Origin: Azoarcus sp. KH32C
Lineage (GTDB): Bacteria > Pseudomonadota > Gammaproteobacteria > Burkholderiales > Rhodocyclaceae
Reading direction: 5' to 3'
Assembly: GCF_000349945.1 (NCBI RefSeq)
Contig: NC_020516.1
Coordinates: 2,852,001 to 2,916,000 of the forward strand
Length of the DNA: 64,000 nt
Shown here: positions 46,494-55,232 of the stretch, piece after piece
Layout: every line of letters begins with the position of its first letter
Numbering within the stretch: the stretch's first letter is position 1
Translations under genes and position numbers: made by a program
Notes under the pieces: model-generated
The model's database searches: none
The model's input: only the letters and a program-made list of their open reading frames with translations
Told to the model about the DNA's origin: nothing

Positions 46494-46632
46494 GCCCGAA
46501 TCGCGTCACCGTTTCGATGCCGCGCCCCCGAAAAGTGTCGACCTTAGCATTCTGACGGAATATCGGCCGCCAAGAGCGTCGATTCCGGTAAGGAAATGTC
46601 ATCGGGGGAGGCCGTGGCGGGCCTGCGGAGGG

Positions 46633-46662
46633 CGACGCGTCGCACGGGATTGCGACGCGTCG
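46633..46662 (-). terminator. Strong palindromic hairpin after the helical hypothetical gene
   Basis: CGACGCGTCGCA (46633-46644) pairs perfectly with TGCGACGCGTCG (46651-46662) over a 6-base loop, ten bases past the stop of the gene at 46672-47268. The arms are themselves palindromic (CGACGCGTCG twice), so the DNA could also form alternative structures. There is no T tract, so a factor-assisted terminator or RNA-stabilising element is more likely than a classical terminator. Confidence 0.55.
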
Positions 46663-46671
46663 TCGAAAGGC

Positions 46672-47268
46672 TTAGCTCGCGAGCCGGCGATCGGGGAAGT
46701 CGATCACCCGCGCCTGGTGCCGACGTTCCTGGAAGAACTGCTGCAGGCCGGTCTTGCCACGTGCCGGCGAGAAGCCGGTGAGCATCTGCATCTTGGTCTG
46801 CGCGGCGGTCATGATGTCGAACCATGCGCGGAGCAAGACTTCCATGCGTGCGGCGCTTTCCGGGCTCAGCTGCGGCATCGTCTCGCTGTCCATGGCCTGA
46901 CGGCGCGAGATGTTGTCGATTGCGAGGTTCGCGGTCTCGTTCTGGATCTGGAGCAGCCGTTCCCGCAGCGACAGCAGCAGCGTGTTCATGACCATGATCG
47001 TCCGCATGCTCATGTTGCCGGCCGCTTCGCTGGCGTGTAGCGAGTCCGACCCTTCGGGCAACGGCGGGACGATCATCGACGCGCTCTCGCGCAGCCCGAG
47101 CGTCTCTTCGATGCTTGCGATGGCGGCCTGCCAAGCTGTCGTTGCGCTGAGTTGTTGTTCCCAGGCCAAGCCGATGGTTTCCCTGCTCATTTCATCAAGG
47201 TTGAAAGGCGGGATGAATTCGTATTCCAGGGCATCGGTGTGGATGGTGTTCAGGTTCGTTGTCCTCAT
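46672..47268 (-). CDS. Helical hypothetical protein downstream of rtcR (phasin-like style)
   Basis: A 198-residue protein I do not recognise with confidence. It is almost wholly helical, with WEQQLSATTAWQAAIASIEETL, a hydrophobic helix TIMVMNTLLLSLRERLL and VLLRAWFDIMTAAQTKMQ near the C-terminus, a style seen in phasins and other granule- or surface-coating proteins. The frame is open 69 codons further upstream, but ATG 47268 has GAGGAG at good spacing and the extension lacks structure-like sequence. It lies 213 bases downstream of rtcR on the same strand. A connection to RNA repair is possible only by position. Confidence 0.6.
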   Translation of the reverse strand: MRTTNLNTIHTDALEYEFIPPFNLDEMSRETIGLAWEQQLSATTAWQAAIASIEETLGLRESASMIVPPLPEGSDSLHASEAAGNMSMRTIMVMNTLLLSLRERLLQIQNETANLAIDNISRRQAMDSETMPQLSPESAARMEVLLRAWFDIMTAAQTKMQMLTGFSPARGKTGLQQFFQERRHQARVIDFPDRRLAS

Positions 47269-47481
47269 GTTGCCGTCTCCTCGGTCTAGGTTTAACTCCG
47301 GATTGATGCCGCCGGTTGGAGCGAGTGGCTCCGTCCAGTACATCCGGAACGATGCAAATGTGCGACCGCCTCCGAACCCAAAGGAATCCCCAAGGCGGAA
47401 ATCATTCCAGGTCAAACGATAGTCTGAAGTGTCCTCCCGACCTGTTACAAAATGATCACAGCCGTAACGGATCATCGCGTA

Positions 47482-49080
<1,599 letters not shown>

Positions 49081-49218
49081 GGTTTTATCTTTTCGGATAA
49101 GTAACTCGATACAAGTCTATATTCCGCGCCCTGGTCTCGCTCGCCAGGATTTCACACGAAGGGAAACAGTGCCGTCGTATCAACGGCTTCGCGATTCGTT
49201 CGACGATCGCCATGCCGC

Positions 49219-49234
49219 TGGCACGCCTCTCGCA
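49219..49234 (+). promoter_or_regulatory. Sigma-54 promoter for the tRNA-like RNA/slipin/rtcB transcript
   Basis: TGGCACG (49219-49225), four bases, then TCGCA (49230-49234) matches the sigma-54 consensus TGGCACG-N4-TTGCW with one mismatch and has exactly ten bases between the GG and the GC. Transcription should start near 49245. It lies in the divergent region controlled by RtcR, whose family activates rtcBA with sigma-54. The RtcR binding sites, expected 80-150 bases upstream, are not identifiable by eye. Confidence 0.85.
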
Positions 49235-49243
49235 ATAGGTGAA

Positions 49244-49362
49244 GCGATCGCCGACGCGCTGCAATGGCCCACGGGCCGGGGCTGAAGACCCCGCCGGTGC
49301 GCGGGAGCCGGAGTCCGCTCTGTCGTTCCTGCGTATGCCGCCGCCGTGTGGATGCGATCGCC
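49244..49362 (+). other. 5' domain of the predicted rtc leader RNA
   Basis: The self-complementary octamer GCGATCGC occurs at 49244-49251, at the predicted RNA start, and again at 49354-49361 immediately before the first tRNA-like element. The two copies can pair to close a domain of about 100 bases that contains the hairpin CGGGG-CTGAAGA-CCCCG (49278-49294). A closed 5' stem domain attached to a tRNA-like domain recalls the layout of bacterial Y RNAs. No protein-coding frame here is credible. Confidence 0.45.
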
Positions 49363-49409
49363 GTGCGGTCCCCTGGAGGGGGCAACCGGGTTCGATTCCC
49401 GGGCCGCAC
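49363..49409 (+). ncRNA. tRNA-like RNA 1: acceptor-T-arm minihelix without anticodon arm
   Basis: GTGCGGT (49363-49369) pairs with GCCGCAC (49403-49409) as a 7-bp acceptor-like stem (one T-G pair). Within it lie a short hairpin CCCC-TGGA-GGGG (49370-49381) in place of the D arm, and a perfect T arm: stem CCGGG (49386-49390), loop TTCGATT, stem CCCGG (49398-49402). The loop matches the tRNA T-loop consensus. There is no anticodon arm and no encoded CCA, so it cannot be a translating tRNA. It lies in the leader of the sigma-54 transcript that encodes RtcB. Confidence 0.75.
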
Positions 49410-49411
49410 TC

Positions 49412-49480
49412 GATTGGATAGCTCAGTCGGTAGAGCAGCTGCGATAGCAGCCTGTCGCGGGTTCGACTCCCGCTCCAAAC
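49412..49480 (+). ncRNA. tRNA-like RNA 2: cloverleaf with a 4-base anticodon loop
   Basis: GATTGGA (49412-49418) pairs 6 of 7 with TCCAAAC (49474-49480). After TA comes a canonical D arm GCTC-AGTCGGTA-GAGC (49421-49436). The anticodon arm has a 5-bp stem GCTGC/GCAGC (49438-49442, 49447-49451) but only GATA as loop, so no anticodon can be presented. A 5-base variable loop and a perfect T arm GCGGG-TTCGACT-CCCGC (49457-49473) follow. No CCA is encoded. The sequence resembles tRNA-Phe in the D arm. It is two bases after the first tRNA-like element, suggesting a tandem array of tRNA mimics in the rtc transcript. Confidence 0.8.
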
Positions 49481-49497
49481 CTGTCCTGACACGACAG
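49481..49497 (+). other. Anticodon-arm-like hairpin after tRNA-like RNA 2
   Basis: CTGTC (49481-49485) and GACAG (49493-49497) form a 5-bp stem with the 7-base loop CTGACAC, exactly the size of a tRNA anticodon arm, with T at the position of U33 and A at the position of residue 37. It starts directly after the 3' acceptor strand of the second tRNA-like element. This may be chance in GC-rich structured sequence; it is noted because the neighbouring cloverleaf lacks a proper anticodon loop. Confidence 0.4.
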
Positions 49498-49740
49498 TTG
49501 ATGCAGCAGTACCCGCCGGTTGCGGTGTGCGCGAGCACCCGCCGCCGGTCCGCCCGGCCCCCGGCCCGCCCTCGCGGCAGGGCGTTCGGCAAGGCGGCAG
49601 ATGGGTTCCGCCGCTCCCCGGTGCCTCGGCGCCGTGGAGTACCGGACCGCCGGCCCCCTGCCCTGCGCCTCCCCGCCCGTGTCGGCCGGTTGGCCCGACG
49701 GACCGGCGCCCGACCGGCAACAACAAAAAGGAGAACGAAA
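49498..49740 (+). other. GC-rich leader before the slipin gene
   Basis: The 243 bases between the tRNA-like RNAs and the slipin start are very GC-rich and contain several possible hairpins, for example GTCGGCC-GGTT-GGCCCGAC near 49680-49699. A protein frame can be drawn through it in phase with the slipin gene, but it crosses both tRNA-like elements and is composed of low-complexity Arg/Pro/Ala codons. The ribosome site AAGGAG lies just before 49741. Confidence 0.5.
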
Positions 49741-50880
49741 ATGTTGAAGCGATTCGTGGTGAAGAAAGACGAGCGTGGCGCACTGCTCCGGGAGGCGGAC
49801 TTCGAGCGCATCCTGAAATCCGGGCGCTACCGGTTTTTTGATCCGTTCGGCCGGCTCTCGCTCGTCACGTGGAAGGCGGACGCTCCGATGACCGATCTCG
49901 GGATCGTCGACTACCTGCTTCAACATGAACCGGCGGTCGCCGCCGAGCATTTCGAACGGATGGAGCTGACCGAAGACCAGGCCGGCCTGCGTTACGAGAA
50001 CGACGTGCTAGTCGAAATCCTGCCGCCGGCAGCCCGCCGCTTCGTGTGGAAGGGCGTGGTACGGCATCGACTGGAGACGGTCGACCTGCGCGCCGGCTAC
50101 GCCGTGGCGCCGGAGGTCGCCGCGCACCTGGTCCAGCCGGCCTTGCGCGGACGCGCCGTGATGGGGCTCGGTTATCTGCTGCTTGCGCAGGTGCCGGCCT
50201 ATCACGTCGGCGTGCTGAAGGTGGACGGAAAGGTGCAACGGCTGATGCCGGCGGGAGTCGAAGGGTTCTGGCGTTTCAACCGGGACATCCAGGTCGAACT
50301 GGTCGATACGCGGCTGCAGAACATGGAGGTCAGCGGCCAGGAGATCCTGTCGCGCGACAAGGTCGGGCTGCGGCTCAACCTCGCGGCGACCTGGCGTTAC
50401 ACCGACGTGCTGCTGGCGTACGAGAAGCTGAGCAAGCCGGCCGATCACCTGTACCGTGAACTGCAGTTCGGTTTGCGGGCCGCCGTCGGGACGCGGGCCA
50501 TCGACGAGCTGCTGGAGAACAAGCAGACGATCGACGAGGTCGTGGGCGACTATGTGGCCCGCAAGCTCGACGGTTTCGGGATCGAGGTGAGCAGCGTCGG
50601 GGTGAAGGACATCGTGCTGCCGGGGGAGATGAAGAACATCCTCGCGCAGGTCGTGGAGGCCGAAAAGTCGGCCGAGGCGAACGTGATCCGGCGCCGCGAG
50701 GAAACGGCCGCGACGCGCTCGCTGCTCAACACCGCGAAGGTGATGGAAGACAACCCGACGGCGCTGCGCCTGAAGGAGCTCGAGACGCTGGAAAGGGTCG
50801 CCGAGCGGATCGACCGGATCTCGGTGTTCGGAGGCCTCGACCAGGTGCTGAGCGGGCTCGTGAGTATCAAGAATGCGTGA
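49741..50880 (+). CDS. Slipin/band-7 (SPFH) family protein in rtc operon
   Basis: A 379-residue stomatin-like protein. The sequence contains two related parts: residues about 10-45 (GALLREADFERILKSGRYRF) and about 160-195 (GVLKVDGKVQRLMPAGVEGF), the second leading into the full SPFH domain with YRELQFGLRAAVGTRAIDELLENKQTIDE. A C-terminal helical tail (about 305-379) should mediate oligomerisation. A hydrophobic stretch near 140-157 may touch the membrane. Slipins are repeatedly found beside rtcB in bacteria, but how they assist RNA repair is unknown. AAGGAG supports the ATG. The rtcB start lies seven bases after the stop. Confidence 0.9.
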   Translation: MLKRFVVKKDERGALLREADFERILKSGRYRFFDPFGRLSLVTWKADAPMTDLGIVDYLLQHEPAVAAEHFERMELTEDQAGLRYENDVLVEILPPAARRFVWKGVVRHRLETVDLRAGYAVAPEVAAHLVQPALRGRAVMGLGYLLLAQVPAYHVGVLKVDGKVQRLMPAGVEGFWRFNRDIQVELVDTRLQNMEVSGQEILSRDKVGLRLNLAATWRYTDVLLAYEKLSKPADHLYRELQFGLRAAVGTRAIDELLENKQTIDEVVGDYVARKLDGFGIEVSSVGVKDIVLPGEMKNILAQVVEAEKSAEANVIRRREETAATRSLLNTAKVMEDNPTALRLKELETLERVAERIDRISVFGGLDQVLSGLVSIKNA

Positions 50881-50887
50881 GAGAAAA

Positions 50888-52105
50888 ATGGATTTCCAGT
50901 TGCTGGAAGTGGAAAACGGCAAGCCGATCAAGATGTGGACATCGGGCGTGCCGGTCGAGGACGAGGCGCGCCGGCAGTTGATGGCGACGGCCTCGATGCC
51001 CTTCATATACAGGCACATCGCGGTGATGCCGGACGTGCATCTGGGCAAGGGATCGACGATCGGCAGCGTGATCCCGACCCGCGGTGCGATCATTCCCGCG
51101 GCGGTCGGCGTCGATATCGGCTGCGGGATGATCGCCGCCCGCACGACGCTGACGGCGAAAGATCTGCCGGACAACCTGCACCGCCTGCGGACCGCGATCG
51201 AACACGCGGTGCCGCACGGGCGCACCACCCCGCGCGCGGGCCGTGACGTCGGCGCCTGGGAGAGGACGCCGGCCGAGGTCGATGCGGCCTGGCGCGCGCT
51301 GCTGCCGGGCTTCAACCGCATCACGGAAAAGTATCCGAAGCTGAAGAACACGAACAACTACAAGCACCTCGGGACGCTCGGGACCGGCAACCATTTCATC
51401 GAGGTGTGCATCGACGAGGAGGACCGCGTCTGGTTCATGCTGCATTCGGGGTCACGCGGCGTCGGCAATGCGATCGGCAACCTGTTCATCGAACTGGCGC
51501 AGGTGGACATGCGCGAGCACCTCGCGAATCTGCCCGACCGCGATCTCGCGTACTTCAAGGAAGGCAGCAAGCATTTCGACGACTACGTCGAGGCGGTCGG
51601 CTGGGCGCAGGACTATGCGCGGCGCAATCGCGCGGTGATGATGCATCACGTCGTGGAGGCGGCCCGGTCGGTGATCGGGAAGGCTTTCGCGGCGGACGTC
51701 GAAGCCGTGAACTGCCACCACAACTACGTCCAGCGCGAAACACATTTCGGCGCGGATATCTTCGTCACGCGCAAGGGAGCCGTTTCGGCGCGCAAGGGTG
51801 AGCTCGGCATCATCCCGGGATCGATGGGCGCAAAAAGCTACATCGTCCGCGGACTCGGCAACGAGGAAGCGTTCTGCTCCTGCAGCCACGGTGCGGGACG
51901 GGTGATGAGCCGCAACGAGGCGAAGCGACGGTTCACGGTCGAGGATCAGGTCAGGGCGACGGCCCACGTCGAATGCCGCAAGGATCGCGACGTGATCGAC
52001 GAGATCCCGATGGCCTACAAGGACATCGACCGTGTGATGGAGGCGCAGCGCGAACTGGTCGAAGTCGTGCATACGCTGCGCCAGGTGGTGTGCGTGAAGG
52101 GCTGA
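50888..52105 (+). CDS. rtcB: RNA-splicing ligase RtcB
   Basis: A 405-residue GTP- and manganese-dependent RNA ligase that joins 2',3'-cyclic phosphate (or 3'-phosphate) and 5'-OH ends. All hallmark residues are present: GVDIGCG with Cys79 (metal), NHFIE, His185 in HSGSRG, the His pair in NCHHNY (277-278), and the guanylated nucleophile His334 in CSCSHGAGR. The sequence is strongly similar to E. coli RtcB end to end. The ATG at 50888 aligns with the E. coli start; an ATG at 50873 inside the slipin end adds five residues. No RtcA cyclase or Ro60 gene follows, unlike the enterobacterial operon. Confidence 0.97.
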   Translation: MDFQLLEVENGKPIKMWTSGVPVEDEARRQLMATASMPFIYRHIAVMPDVHLGKGSTIGSVIPTRGAIIPAAVGVDIGCGMIAARTTLTAKDLPDNLHRLRTAIEHAVPHGRTTPRAGRDVGAWERTPAEVDAAWRALLPGFNRITEKYPKLKNTNNYKHLGTLGTGNHFIEVCIDEEDRVWFMLHSGSRGVGNAIGNLFIELAQVDMREHLANLPDRDLAYFKEGSKHFDDYVEAVGWAQDYARRNRAVMMHHVVEAARSVIGKAFAADVEAVNCHHNYVQRETHFGADIFVTRKGAVSARKGELGIIPGSMGAKSYIVRGLGNEEAFCSCSHGAGRVMSRNEAKRRFTVEDQVRATAHVECRKDRDVIDEIPMAYKDIDRVMEAQRELVEVVHTLRQVVCVKG

Positions 52106-52134
52106 GGGCGCACGCATCGAAGCGTCTTGCCGTC

Positions 52135-52168
52135 ACATTTCATTGTCACAAATCGGCAACTGAAATGT
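52135..52168 (+). promoter_or_regulatory. Inverted repeat upstream of the CheA-like gene
   Basis: ACATTTCA (52135-52142) and TGAAATGT (52161-52168) form a perfect 8-bp inverted repeat with an 18-base spacer, in unusually AT-rich sequence between rtcB and the kinase gene. Related heptads TGTCACA (52144), GGCAACT (52155) and TGTAACA (52166) also recur at 11-base intervals, a spacing used by PhoB-type response regulators. An operator for a dimeric or tandem-binding regulator is likely, its identity uncertain. Confidence 0.4.
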
Positions 52169-52217
52169 AACAGCACGGGACTAGGCTGCCGGGTTCCACT
52201 TTTCACCCGGTCGCCCG

Positions 52218-54290
52218 ATGCGTGCGTTGCGTTCATCCCTCCTCGGCAAATACCGCCTGCTGGTGCTGGCTGTTGCGGCGTTCTTCGCGCTCAGCGTCAG
52301 CGTGTACTCGCTCAACTTCCTGATGCTTCGCCAAGTCGACCTCGACGCGACGAGGATCAACGACGGCGGGAAGTTGCGCGGGTACTCGCAGCAGCTGGCG
52401 AAGGCGATCCTTACGCTCTCCCACGAGTCGTCGCAGGGCGAGCCGATCCAGACCAGCCAGGCGCAGATTTCGGAAGCCGTCCTGGCCTTCGATCAGTCGC
52501 TCACGGAAATTCGCAGTTTGGCGAGCGAGGACCACGACCCGACCGAGCAGCAACTGTTGGACGAGATCGATAAGCAATGGACGCCGCTGCGCGATGCGGC
52601 GAACGCGCTGATCGGCGAGCGACCATTCAGCGAAACGGACGTGCAGGCCACCTTCACGCTCAGCGACACGCGGAACGTGCGTCTGTTGCAGCTCGCGGGC
52701 GACCTGACCCAGCACCAGGAGGCCCTTGCAGCCGAGCGGGCGCAGTCGATGCGTTACCTGCAGTTCGGCGCGATCGGGCTCGCGCTGCTCAATTTCCTCT
52801 ACATCGTCGTCCACGTCTTCCGCAGTCTGCGCCGCAGCGACCGCGAGGCCGAGCAGGCGCGCCGCGAAACCGACGACATCCTGCGCACGGTGCGCGAGGG
52901 GCTCTTCCTGATGCATCGGGACGGCACGGTCGGGACGCAGCGCTCGGCGCATCTCGCGAAGGTGTTTCCGCAGCCGCTGGCGCCCGGACACAACTTCCTG
53001 ACGATGCTCGCGACGCTGGTCTCCGACGAAACGATGCAGTCGGTCCGGCAGTACGTGGAGCTGCTGTTCAACGAACGGGTGAAACCGGCCTTGCTGGCGG
53101 ACCTTAATCCGCTGAATCGCGTCGAGATCGCGCCACAGGGACGCGGCCGGACGATGCACCTGAACTTCGGCTTCCATCCGGTGCGCGGCGAAGGCGGCAC
53201 GGGGATCGACGCCCTCCTCGTCGCGGCCGTCGACGTCAGCCAGGAGGTGCGGCTGGAGCAGGAGCTGGCGGGCGCCGAGGAGCGCGCGCGCAACGAGGTT
53301 TCGCTGCTGCTTGGCGTGCTGGAGAACGAGCCGGCGGAGGTGATGCGCTTCCTCGCCGAGGCGAAAGCAAGGCTAGAACGGGCGAACGGCGTGCTGCGGG
53401 ACGTGCCGGTCGAAGTCGGCGCCTATCTCGCGGCCGTCACGCGAGTGTTCCGGGAAGTTCACACGATCAAGGGCGAGGCTGCGGCGCTGTCGATGGGCAC
53501 CGTCGCCGCCCAGGCGCACGAGTTCGAGGACGTCCTCACGGCGCTCGTCAAGCGGCGGAATCTCGGCGGCGACGACCTGATCCCGGTCGCGACCGGCATT
53601 GGCCATCTGATGCAAGAGCTGGCGAAAGTCGATGCCGTGGTCGGGCGGATCGGCGCCTTCACGCGTGTCGCCCCGGGACGGGACACTTCCGCCGCCGACG
53701 TGGCAGGCAAGGACGCAAGCGCCGACGACTGCGTCTACCAGTCGATGCAGCGCATCCAGCGCTTCGCCCTGTCGGTTGCGGCCGAGCTCAACAAGAAGCT
53801 GCGCGTCGAGACCTCCCTGCCCCACGTCGAGGATGTGCCGGCGTCCGTGCACCGCGTGCTGCGCGAGGGACTGCCGCAGCTCGTTCGCAATGCGGTCGTG
53901 CACGGCATCGAAAGTGCCGACGAGCGCCGCCTTGCGGGCAAGCAGGAGGAAGGCCGGTTGCGCATCGAGTTTCAGCGCACTGCCGATGGCGGACTCGAAC
54001 TGACGGTCGCCGACGACGGCCGCGGGATCGATGTCGCGGCCTTGCGGCGGCATCTCGTCGACGCCGGCTATCGCGATGCCGACGCAGTCCAGGCGATGAG
54101 CGATCGCGAGGTCGTCGCGACGCTCTTCGAGCCGGGCGTGTCGACTGCGGCGAGCGTCACCGAGCATGCGGGCCGCGGCGTTGGCCTGGATGCGATCAGC
54201 GCGCTCGCACGCGAGACCGGCGCGCGGCTGAAGCTCGCCTCCACCCCGCGCACCTACACGCGCTTCACCCTTCAATGGAGCCCGACATGA
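52218..54290 (+). CDS. Membrane-bound CheA-like histidine kinase with PilJ-type sensor
   Basis: A 690-residue inner-membrane kinase. Membrane segments lie at about residues 13-36 and 178-203, enclosing a PilJ/NIT-like periplasmic domain whose first helix has INDGGKLRGYSQQLAKAIL. A PAS-like region follows (about 215-350). The histidine phosphotransfer domain has the phosphoacceptor His415 in VHTIKGEA, and the ATPase domain has VRNAVVHGIE (N box) and VADDGRGID (G1 box) as in CheA. The CheW-like P5 domain of CheA is missing; the protein ends soon after the ATPase domain. Its stop overlaps the start of a CheY-like gene (ATGA), the obvious phosphoacceptor. Confidence 0.85.
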   Translation: MRALRSSLLGKYRLLVLAVAAFFALSVSVYSLNFLMLRQVDLDATRINDGGKLRGYSQQLAKAILTLSHESSQGEPIQTSQAQISEAVLAFDQSLTEIRSLASEDHDPTEQQLLDEIDKQWTPLRDAANALIGERPFSETDVQATFTLSDTRNVRLLQLAGDLTQHQEALAAERAQSMRYLQFGAIGLALLNFLYIVVHVFRSLRRSDREAEQARRETDDILRTVREGLFLMHRDGTVGTQRSAHLAKVFPQPLAPGHNFLTMLATLVSDETMQSVRQYVELLFNERVKPALLADLNPLNRVEIAPQGRGRTMHLNFGFHPVRGEGGTGIDALLVAAVDVSQEVRLEQELAGAEERARNEVSLLLGVLENEPAEVMRFLAEAKARLERANGVLRDVPVEVGAYLAAVTRVFREVHTIKGEAAALSMGTVAAQAHEFEDVLTALVKRRNLGGDDLIPVATGIGHLMQELAKVDAVVGRIGAFTRVAPGRDTSAADVAGKDASADDCVYQSMQRIQRFALSVAAELNKKLRVETSLPHVEDVPASVHRVLREGLPQLVRNAVVHGIESADERRLAGKQEEGRLRIEFQRTADGGLELTVADDGRGIDVAALRRHLVDAGYRDADAVQAMSDREVVATLFEPGVSTAASVTEHAGRGVGLDAISALARETGARLKLASTPRTYTRFTLQWSPT

Positions 54291-54658
54291 AAGCGAGACT
54301 GCTGATCGTCGATGATTCGATGGTGATCCGGAACCTGATCGCCCGCCAGATGCTCGACGAGCGCCTGCCGCCGATGGACGTTGTCGGGCTGGCGGCCGAC
54401 GGCGAGCAGGCGCTGGCGATCGCGCTGTCGAAGCACCCCGACTTCATCACGATGGATCTGACGATGCCCAACATGGACGGCGAGGCCTGCATCGAACGCC
54501 TCGCGGCGGTGCTGCCGAGCGCCAGGATCATGGTGGTGTCCGCCCTCAGCGACAAGACGACGGCGCTGCGCGCCATCAGCAAAGGCGCCCACGGCTTTCT
54601 GCACAAACCCTTTACCGACGAACAACTGGTCGCCGCCCTGCTGGAGTTGATGAGTTGA
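54287..54658 (+). CDS. CheY-like single-domain response regulator
   Basis: A 123-residue receiver domain. Acidic residues are in LLIVDDSMVIR, the phosphorylated Asp in FITMDLTMPNMDG, the Thr/Ser switch in MVVSALSD and the Lys in HKPF. The ATG overlaps the kinase stop by four bases, and its own stop overlaps the TTG start of the cheX-like gene. It should be phosphorylated by the membrane CheA-like kinase and dephosphorylated by the CheX-like protein. Without an output domain it must act on a partner protein, such as a motor or another enzyme. Confidence 0.92.
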   Translation: MKARLLIVDDSMVIRNLIARQMLDERLPPMDVVGLAADGEQALAIALSKHPDFITMDLTMPNMDGEACIERLAAVLPSARIMVVSALSDKTTALRAISKGAHGFLHKPFTDEQLVAALLELMS

Positions 54659-55128
54659 ACTACCGCGCGCTGAATCACGAAGACATCGAAGTGTTCTCCG
54701 AGGCGATCTCCGCCTTCTTCCTCAACATGACCCACGAGCCGGCCATGGTGCGCACGGCCTACATGCTGGAGGGGAGCACTCCGCCGCTCTGGGGCGATTT
54801 CAACGGGGTGATCGAGGTCTCAGGCGGCTTTCGCGGCAGCATTACCTTCTCGGCCCCGGGGGGGATGCTCGGGCAGGTGCTCGACGTCATGGGAGAAAGG
54901 GAGCAGTCGGCCGACCGCTGCCTGGACGTGGTCGGCGAGATCGCCAACATGATGTCAGGGCGGGCGCGTCGCCATTTCGGCGAGGATCTGACGATCGCGC
55001 CGCCGAAAGCCTGCCTTCGCTCTGCGCGGCACACGCTGCCCGGTGCGAGCGGGACCCCGTACGCAATTCCGTTGCGCTGGCGGACCTTCGAGGCCAACCT
55101 GGTCGTGCACCTGGACATCCGCCGATAG
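54655..55128 (+). CDS. CheX-like phosphatase domain protein
   Basis: A 157-residue protein of the CheX/CheC-type CheY-P phosphatase family. The core has SGGFRGSITFSAPGGMLGQVLDVM and the helix DRCLDVVGEIANMMSGRARRHF, matching the conserved E-x2-N catalytic pattern (Glu and Asn in GEIANM). The start is TTG, with the bases TTGA shared with the stop of the cheY gene, so it depends on coupled translation. With the kinase and CheY-like protein it completes a compact phospho-signalling module. Confidence 0.85.
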   Translation: MNYRALNHEDIEVFSEAISAFFLNMTHEPAMVRTAYMLEGSTPPLWGDFNGVIEVSGGFRGSITFSAPGGMLGQVLDVMGEREQSADRCLDVVGEIANMMSGRARRHFGEDLTIAPPKACLRSARHTLPGASGTPYAIPLRWRTFEANLVVHLDIRR

Positions 55129-55232
55129 GCGGACGTGACATCCGCTTACCCTGCGTTTCTTGATTTACCGCTCCGCGTCGCCCAGATTCCTTGGGTGCGA
55201 ACCTTTGCAGGGTGAGCGAAGGAGTGTGGGGC

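Noticed and set aside
47352..47368. Possible sigma-54 site upstream of the helical gene at 46672-47268 (GG, ten bases, GC on the minus strand)
   Set aside because: Spacing is right and the -12 part is acceptable, but the -24 element beyond GG does not match; too weak to call.
49412..49480. Annotation as an ordinary tRNA gene
   Set aside because: The anticodon loop has four bases, there is no readable anticodon and no encoded CCA; it lies inside a predicted mRNA leader.
49264..49740. A 159-codon in-frame N-terminal extension of the slipin protein
   Set aside because: It would translate through both tRNA-like elements, is Arg/Pro/Ala low-complexity, and a good ribosome site precedes the ATG at 49741.
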